DNA of 9,505 nt from contig CAZLGQ010000021.1 of the NCBI GenBank assembly GCA_964559575.1, positions 1 to 9,505 of the forward strand, given 5' to 3'. The DNA is from SKVL01 sp964559575. GTDB lineage: Bacteria > Patescibacteriota > Minisyncoccia > Phycocordibacterales > CSBR16-193. A program made the translations under genes and the position numbers. Within the stretch, counting starts at the first letter, position 1; each line of letters begins with the position of its first letter. Under the pieces are notes generated by a model. It ran no database searches, was not told the origin of the DNA, and saw only the letters and a list, made by a program, of their open reading frames with translations. Below, one piece after another: positions 5,197-9,505 of the stretch.

Positions 5197-6072
5197 ATGG
5201 AAGAAAATAAAAAAAATAGAATGGAAGAGATAGAGACAGAGATGAACGATCCTTCCTTTTGGCAAAATAAAGAAAGAGCTCAAAAGATGGTTCAGGAATA
5301 TAATGAATTAAAACAAGAAGAGGAGGGAGGCTCTAAGTATGATAAGAAAGGAGCAGTTCTTTCTGTTTTAGCTGGAGCCGGGGGTAGTGACGCTGAAGAT
5401 TTCGCCGCTATGATATTTGAGATGTATTCTAAATATTTTGAATCAAGAGGTTGGTTTTATGAGTTTCTTCATAAAAATGAAAATGATCATGGAGGTTTTA
5501 GAAATATAACAGTAGAGATAGATGACAAAGGTGTTTATGGCGATCTTAAAAAAGAATCCGGAGTTCATCGTTTGGTTAGAGTTTCTCCTTTTAACGCAAA
5601 ACAACAACGCCATACTTCTTTTGTTTTAGTTGAGGTGTTACCTAAGTTTGAAGATCTTGGAAATATAGAGATAAAAAGTGATGAAATAGAAGTAGAGTAT
5701 TCTAAATCGGGAGGTCCGGGAGGTCAGAATGTTAATAAAAGAGAAACTGCTGTTCGTGTAGTTCATATTCCGACCGGAGTATCTGCTCATGTTGATACTG
5801 AAAGAAGTCAGTTACAAAACAAAGAAAAGGCAACTCAAATTCTTTATGGAAAGCTGTATAAAATGCTTGAAGAACAAAAAAAGGAAGAAAAAGAGAGTCT
5901 TCAACTTGGAAAAACAACACAGATAGAGTGGGGAAACCAGATCAGATCTTATGTGCTCCATCCTTATAAAATGGTAAAAGATCACAGAACCGGATTGGAG
6001 GTAAGAGATCCGGATAAGGTTTTAGATGGAGACATTCAGGATTTTATTGATGCCGAGAAAGATCTTCAGTAA
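5197..6072 (+). CDS. prfB: Peptide chain release factor 2, short N-terminal domain
   Basis: Recognises UGA and UAA in the ribosomal A site and triggers peptide release. The 291-residue protein has the RF2 codon-reading tripeptide SPF (130-132), the catalytic GGQ in SGGPGGQNVNK (171-181, with Q177 the residue usually methylated by PrmC), and the RF2-type segment GNQIRSYVLHPYKMVKDHRTG (246-266, given here as landmarks). It is about 75 residues shorter than E. coli RF2 (365). The loss is in domain 1: only about 45 residues (with NDPSFW, 17-22) precede the core beginning KKGAVLSVLAGAGG. The ATG at 5197 follows an in-frame TAG (5182-5184) and a tRNA gene, so there is no room for the usual upstream segment with the +1 programmed frameshift; autoregulation by frameshifting is absent. 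A second ATG at 5221 is possible. No Shine-Dalgarno sequence is seen. Confidence 0.95.
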   Translation: MEENKKNRMEEIETEMNDPSFWQNKERAQKMVQEYNELKQEEEGGSKYDKKGAVLSVLAGAGGSDAEDFAAMIFEMYSKYFESRGWFYEFLHKNENDHGGFRNITVEIDDKGVYGDLKKESGVHRLVRVSPFNAKQQRHTSFVLVEVLPKFEDLGNIEIKSDEIEVEYSKSGGPGGQNVNKRETAVRVVHIPTGVSAHVDTERSQLQNKEKATQILYGKLYKMLEEQKKEEKESLQLGKTTQIEWGNQIRSYVLHPYKMVKDHRTGLEVRDPDKVLDGDIQDFIDAEKDLQ

Positions 6073-6090
6073 AAGCTTTTTGTTTCTGTT

Positions 6091-6110
6091 TTAATAGTAT
6101 ATACTATTAA
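6091..6110. repeat. Perfect 20-bp palindrome upstream of ftsE
   Basis: TTAATAGTAT is followed directly by its reverse complement, with no spacer. It lies 19 nt after the prfB stop codon and 37 nt before the ftsE ATG, directly against a TTGATA -35-like element. No T-run follows it, so it does not look like a terminator; an operator for a dimeric regulator is the better reading. Its A/T-only centre makes a chance origin somewhat more likely than for a mixed sequence. Confidence 0.7.
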
Positions 6111-6140
6111 TTGATAGAAAATTTCATAGGTTTTTTAAAT
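6111..6140 (+). promoter_or_regulatory. Weak candidate promoter of ftsE-ftsX-pyrG
   Basis: TTGATA (6111-6116, 5 of 6) and TTAAAT (6135-6140, 4 of 6) are separated by 18 bp, predicting a start at about 6147, next to the ftsE ATG (6148). A perfect TATAAT at 6141-6146 is too close to the ATG to serve this start codon. The call is tentative in such A/T-rich sequence. Confidence 0.28.
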
Positions 6141-6147
6141 TATAATT

Positions 6148-6816
6148 ATGATTTATTTTGAAGAAGTTACAAAAGTTTATCCTGATAGTTCATTAGCTCT
6201 TGATGGTATAACCTTTTCTGTTGAACCCAATGAGCTAACATCTATTGTGGGTCACTCCGGTGCAGGAAAAACTACTCTTCTTAAGATGTTGGTTGCTGAA
6301 GAACATCCTACAAGTGGTTCTGTTTTGATTTCTTCAGAAGAAGTTCATAAATTAAAGGGAGAGAGTATAAACAGGATGCGTAGAAGGATAGGTGTGGTTT
6401 TTCAAGATTTTAGACTTCTTCCTTATAAAACGGTTTATGAAAATGTAGCTTTTGCTATGGAAGTGGCTGGTAGAACCGATGAAGAAATAAGTTTTGATGT
6501 TCCTTATGCGTTGGAGTTGGTTGGTATAGACAAAAAGATGTGGAATTTCCCGGGTGAGTTATCTGGAGGAGAGCAACAGAGAGTAGCTATAGCTAGAGCT
6601 ATAGTAAATCAACCGGAAATAGTTATTGCGGATGAACCGACCGGTAATTTAGATCCTGAAAATACTTATGATATTGTTCAAATATTAAAAAAAATAAACG
6701 ATCTGGAAACAACTGTTATAATAGCTACTCATAATACAGGTATAATTGAAGCTTTAAATAACAGAACTATTATTTTAGAAAATGGTAAAATAGTAGAAGA
6801 TTCAAAAAATAAGTAA
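6148..6816 (+). CDS. ftsE: Cell division ATP-binding protein FtsE
   Basis: Cytoplasmic ABC ATPase that pairs with FtsX at the inner face of the membrane and powers signalling to septal peptidoglycan hydrolases. At 222 residues it is of normal FtsE length. Visible motifs are Walker A GHSGAGKTT (35-43), the Q-loop at Q86 (VVFQDFRLLP), the ABC signature LSGGEQQR (138-145), Walker B IVIADEP (158-164), the D-loop NLD (167-169) and the switch histidine H195. FQDFRLLP after the Q-loop is typical of FtsE rather than of LolD-type ATPases. ftsX follows 15 nt later. The start is well supported by the family N-terminus (MIYFEEVTKVYP) although no Shine-Dalgarno sequence is present. Confidence 0.96.
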   Translation: MIYFEEVTKVYPDSSLALDGITFSVEPNELTSIVGHSGAGKTTLLKMLVAEEHPTSGSVLISSEEVHKLKGESINRMRRRIGVVFQDFRLLPYKTVYENVAFAMEVAGRTDEEISFDVPYALELVGIDKKMWNFPGELSGGEQQRVAIARAIVNQPEIVIADEPTGNLDPENTYDIVQILKKINDLETTVIIATHNTGIIEALNNRTIILENGKIVEDSKNK

Positions 6817-6831
6817 AATTTATTATAAAGT

Positions 6832-7755
6832 ATGTTTTTAATGAAAATAAAAAGAGTAATTAGAGCAGGATTTCTTAATTTTTGGAGAAATGCTTTTATT
6901 TCTACAACTTCAATATTTGTAATGGTGATAACTCTTTTTTTTATAGGGTCAATTATTTTTTTAAGTGCAATTTTAAATGCATCCCTAGATGGAGTAAGAG
7001 AGCAGGTTGATCTTTCAGTTAGTTTTATTCCGGAAGCAAGTGAAAAAGATATTTTATCTTTAAAAGATGAAATAAAAGAAAGACCGGACGTATCAAATGT
7101 TGAGTACACTTCAAAAGAAGAGGTTTTAGCTAATTTTAAAGACCGTCATTCTGATGACAGGATCGTTATTCAAACAATTAATGAACTGGAAAGAAACCCA
7201 TTGGGAGCAAATCTTACTATCCAAGCCAATGATCCTAAAAGTTATCAAGATATAGCAGCTTTTCTTGAGCCTGATATAGCCTTAGGAGCGGAAGAGAGTA
7301 TTATTTACAGAGTTAATTTTAGAGATAATGAACTTGCTATAAACAGACTTTCTCATTTAGTTGATGCGGTTGAGCGTTTTGGTTTGGTTATTACCGTTGT
7401 CTTAGCTTTCATTTCTATTCTTATAACTTTCAATACCATTCGGTTGATCATATATACCGCTCGTGATGAAATATCTGTTATGCGTTTGGTTGGAGCCGGA
7501 ACCGAATATGTACGTGGTCCTTTTGTGATAAGTGGGATATTTTATGGAACCATAGCAGCTTTAATAACATTGGCTTTATTCTATCCTTTAACCTTTTGGG
7601 TAGGAGAAATGACCGAACACTTTTTTATAGGTCTTAATGTTTTTAACTATTATCTTCAAAACTTTTTACAGATATTTTTGATCATTCTTTTTTCAGGTGT
7701 TTTCATTGGTGGTTTTTCGAGTTACATGGCGGTTAGACGTTATTTAAAGATTTAA
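6832..7755 (+). CDS. ftsX: Cell division protein FtsX
   Basis: Membrane partner of FtsE; its extracellular domain normally contacts a peptidoglycan hydrolase or an adaptor such as PcsB, EnvC or RipC. The 307-residue protein has the FtsX topology: a short cytosolic N-terminus with RAGFLNFWRNAF (11-22), TM1 at about 22-47, an extracellular domain at about 50-180, and three C-terminal helices at about 184-206, 229-251 and 278-300. The conserved RDEISVMRLVGAG (211-223) lies in the cytosolic loop after TM2. A second ATG three codons in (6841) may be the true start; neither has a Shine-Dalgarno sequence. No hydrolase or adaptor gene is nearby, so the partner must be encoded elsewhere. It lies between ftsE (15 nt) and pyrG (13 nt), probably in one operon. 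Confidence 0.95.
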   Translation: MFLMKIKRVIRAGFLNFWRNAFISTTSIFVMVITLFFIGSIIFLSAILNASLDGVREQVDLSVSFIPEASEKDILSLKDEIKERPDVSNVEYTSKEEVLANFKDRHSDDRIVIQTINELERNPLGANLTIQANDPKSYQDIAAFLEPDIALGAEESIIYRVNFRDNELAINRLSHLVDAVERFGLVITVVLAFISILITFNTIRLIIYTARDEISVMRLVGAGTEYVRGPFVISGIFYGTIAALITLALFYPLTFWVGEMTEHFFIGLNVFNYYLQNFLQIFLIILFSGVFIGGFSSYMAVRRYLKI

Positions 7756-7768
7756 AAAGTTTTGAGAT

Positions 7769-9436
7769 ATGGCAAAAAAAACAAAGAGCCCAAAGTATAT
7801 ATTTGTTGTTGGAGGAGTTATGTCTGGAGTTGGAAAGGGAGTGGCCTCTTCTTCTGTTGGTGCGATAATAAAAGCAAGAGGTTTTAATGTAACCGCATTA
7901 AAAATAGATCCTTATATAAATATAGACGCCGGAACAATGAGCCCCACCGAACACGGTGAGGTTTTTGTTTTAAATGATGGAGATGAATGTGATCAAGATA
8001 TGGGAAACTACGAGCGTTTTTTGGATATAGATCTTTCTCGTATGAACTATATGACAACCGGAAGGGTGTATCAGGAAGTTATTAGAAAAGAACGTAATTT
8101 ACAGTACAACGGTAAAAATGTAGAGGTTGTGCCCGATATTCCCAAAGAAGTTATTCGTAGAATTAAAAGAGCAACTCAAGAGACTAATTCTGATGTATCA
8201 ATAGTGGAAATAGGAGGAACTATAGGGGAGTATCAAAATATTATATTTCTTGAAGCTGCAAGAATGATGAAAATGGAATTTCCAGATGATGTTATGTTTA
8301 TTATGGTGAGTTATTTACCCATCCCTTCTAAGGTTGGAGAAATGAAAACAAAACCAACTCAGTATGCATCTAGAACCTTAAATGGAGTAGGAATACAGGC
8401 TGATGTTATTATAGCTCGTTCCGAAATTCCTTTAGATAGTAAAAGAAAAGAAAAAATAGCTGTTTTTTGTAACATTGATAAAAATAATGTTATATCCGCT
8501 CCTGATGTTGAAAGTATTTATGATGTCCCTGTTAATTTTGAAAAAGGAAATTTGGGAAGAGTCATATCTGATAAGTTAGGGTTAAATCATTTAGAATCAA
8601 AAACTGATCTTAAGGAGTGGCAGAAATTTGCAAATAAACCCAAAAAAGTTAAAAAAGAAGTATCTATTGCTGTTATAGGAAAGTATTTTGGTTCTGGTGA
8701 TTTTGTTTTATCTGATGTGTATATTTCAATTTTAGAAGCTATAAAAATATCTTCTTATCATTTAAATATTAAACCTAAAATAGATTATTTAAGTTCTGAA
8801 GATTTTGAAGGAAAAGAAAGTAGGGATAGATTAAAAGAACTTTCTAAATATGACGGTGTGATAATACCCGGAGGATTCGGTACACGTGGGATAGAAGGAA
8901 AGATAAATGTTGTTAATTATGTAAGAGTAAATAAGATACCTTATTTTGGAATTTGCTATGGAATGCAGATAGCGGTTTTAGAGTATGCAAGAAATGTTTT
9001 GGGTATTAAAGATGCCACTACGGCAGAAATAGACCCTGAAGCTCAAAATATAGTAATTGATGTTATGCCGGAGCAAAAGGATCTTATTAAAAAACAAAAA
9101 TATGGAAATACAATGAGATTGGGTGCTTATTCGGCTATTTTAAAAAAGAATACCATTGCTAAAAAAGCTTATGGTTTAGATGAAATATCAGAAAGACATC
9201 GTCATCGTTATGAGGTAAATCCTGAGTATATTGAAAGGCTTTCATCAAAAGGTCTCATATTTTCAGGAAAATCTCCGGATGGTAGATTAATGGAGATAGC
9301 TGAGTTACCTGAAAGTGAACATCCTTTCTTTTTGGGAACTCAATTTCATCCGGAATTTAAAGCTCGTCCCTTGTCACCGCATCCTCTTTTTAGCGCTTTT
9401 ATTAAAGCCTCTTTTAAAAAAAGACAGGGTAATTAG
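7769..9436 (+). CDS. pyrG: CTP synthase
   Basis: Makes CTP from UTP, ATP and glutamine, the last step of de novo pyrimidine nucleotide synthesis. The 555-residue protein (E. coli 545) has an N-terminal synthase domain with the P-loop-like GGVMSGVGKG (15-24), KIDPYINIDAGTMSP (45-59), the metal-site regions DGDECDQD (70-77) and VEIGGTIGE (146-154), and the UTP-binding KTKPTQ (193-198). The C-terminal class I glutamine amidotransferase domain has the oxyanion loop PGGFG (367-371), the nucleophile C396 in GICYGMQ, and H527/E529 in FHPEF. All catalytic residues are present. It begins 13 nt after ftsX and is probably co-transcribed with ftsEX. Only a weak GAG lies before the ATG. It ends in TAG. 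The presence of pyrG shows that CTP can be made from UTP even if other nucleotide pathways are reduced. Confidence 0.97.
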   Translation: MAKKTKSPKYIFVVGGVMSGVGKGVASSSVGAIIKARGFNVTALKIDPYINIDAGTMSPTEHGEVFVLNDGDECDQDMGNYERFLDIDLSRMNYMTTGRVYQEVIRKERNLQYNGKNVEVVPDIPKEVIRRIKRATQETNSDVSIVEIGGTIGEYQNIIFLEAARMMKMEFPDDVMFIMVSYLPIPSKVGEMKTKPTQYASRTLNGVGIQADVIIARSEIPLDSKRKEKIAVFCNIDKNNVISAPDVESIYDVPVNFEKGNLGRVISDKLGLNHLESKTDLKEWQKFANKPKKVKKEVSIAVIGKYFGSGDFVLSDVYISILEAIKISSYHLNIKPKIDYLSSEDFEGKESRDRLKELSKYDGVIIPGGFGTRGIEGKINVVNYVRVNKIPYFGICYGMQIAVLEYARNVLGIKDATTAEIDPEAQNIVIDVMPEQKDLIKKQKYGNTMRLGAYSAILKKNTIAKKAYGLDEISERHRHRYEVNPEYIERLSSKGLIFSGKSPDGRLMEIAELPESEHPFFLGTQFHPEFKARPLSPHPLFSAFIKASFKKRQGN

Positions 9437-9505
9437 TTGGCTTTAAAAATATAGTTTTTTATATTATTATAATTCAGATATACATTTTTTATTATAAAAA
9501 TGGAT

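Noticed and set aside
5732..5920. Minus-strand 62-codon ORF opposite prfB
   Set aside because: Lies antisense to the GGQ domain of prfB and is F/L-rich; a shadow.
5197..6072. Alternative genetic code (UGA as Gly) as in some CPR lineages
   Set aside because: RF2 is present, one gene ends in TGA, and the conserved genes run full length with ordinary Gly codons and no in-frame TGA.
6587..6604. 8-bp inverted repeat (CTATAGCT-AG-AGCTATAG) in ftsE
   Set aside because: Produced by the conserved AIARAI codons after the ABC signature; likely a by-product of the protein sequence.
6729..7109. Minus-strand 126-codon ORF across the ftsE-ftsX junction
   Set aside because: Antisense to two conserved genes and without recognisable domain features; a shadow.
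9448..9465. Possible terminator hairpin after pyrG (AATATA/TATATT)
   Set aside because: Only six A-T pairs with the T-run in the loop rather than after the stem; too weak to call.
9468..9505. Possible start of another gene at the right edge (TATAAT at 9468-9473, ATG at 9500)
   Set aside because: Only two codons are visible and no -35 fits; nothing can be supported.

Overview
The window is an AT-rich bacterial segment packed with short-spaced housekeeping genes. The gene set, the strong A/T bias, the shortened release factor 2, the degenerate zinc knuckle in LigA and the small membrane HEPN-like protein all fit a Patescibacteria (CPR) genome, probably of the Parcubacteria group. That placement is an inference from sequence style and cannot be proved here. 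Stop codons are six TAA, two TAG and one TGA, and an RF2 gene is present, so the standard bacterial code is in use rather than the UGA=Gly code of some CPR lineages.

Left half, minus strand (read right to left): ligA (NAD+-dependent DNA ligase), then gatC and gatA (two of the three subunits of the tRNA-dependent amidotransferase; gatB is not here), then a 204-residue two-helix membrane protein with an Rx4H HEPN-type motif, then an initiator tRNA cut off by the left window edge. gatC, gatA and the HEPN-like gene are tightly coupled: gatC and gatA overlap by one base, and the next start lies one base past the gatA stop. Good sigma-70-type promoters with 16-bp spacers precede ligA, gatC and the initiator tRNA.

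Right half, plus strand, divergent from a 164-bp AT-rich region: tRNA-Thr(GGT), a 110-residue stand-alone NIF3-insert/CutA-like protein, tRNA-Thr(CGT), prfB (RF2), then ftsE-ftsX (division-linked ABC transporter) and pyrG (CTP synthase). The last three probably form one operon, preceded by a perfect 20-bp palindrome.

Functionally the window joins translation (initiator and threonyl tRNAs, Gln/Asn-tRNA amidation, UGA/UAA termination), DNA joining, septal cell-wall control and CTP synthesis. Two themes run through it. No start codon has a convincing Shine-Dalgarno sequence. Several promoters lie so close to the gene that the transcripts would be leaderless or nearly so, including one for a tRNA. 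No mobile element, CRISPR array or novel multi-gene defence system is visible.
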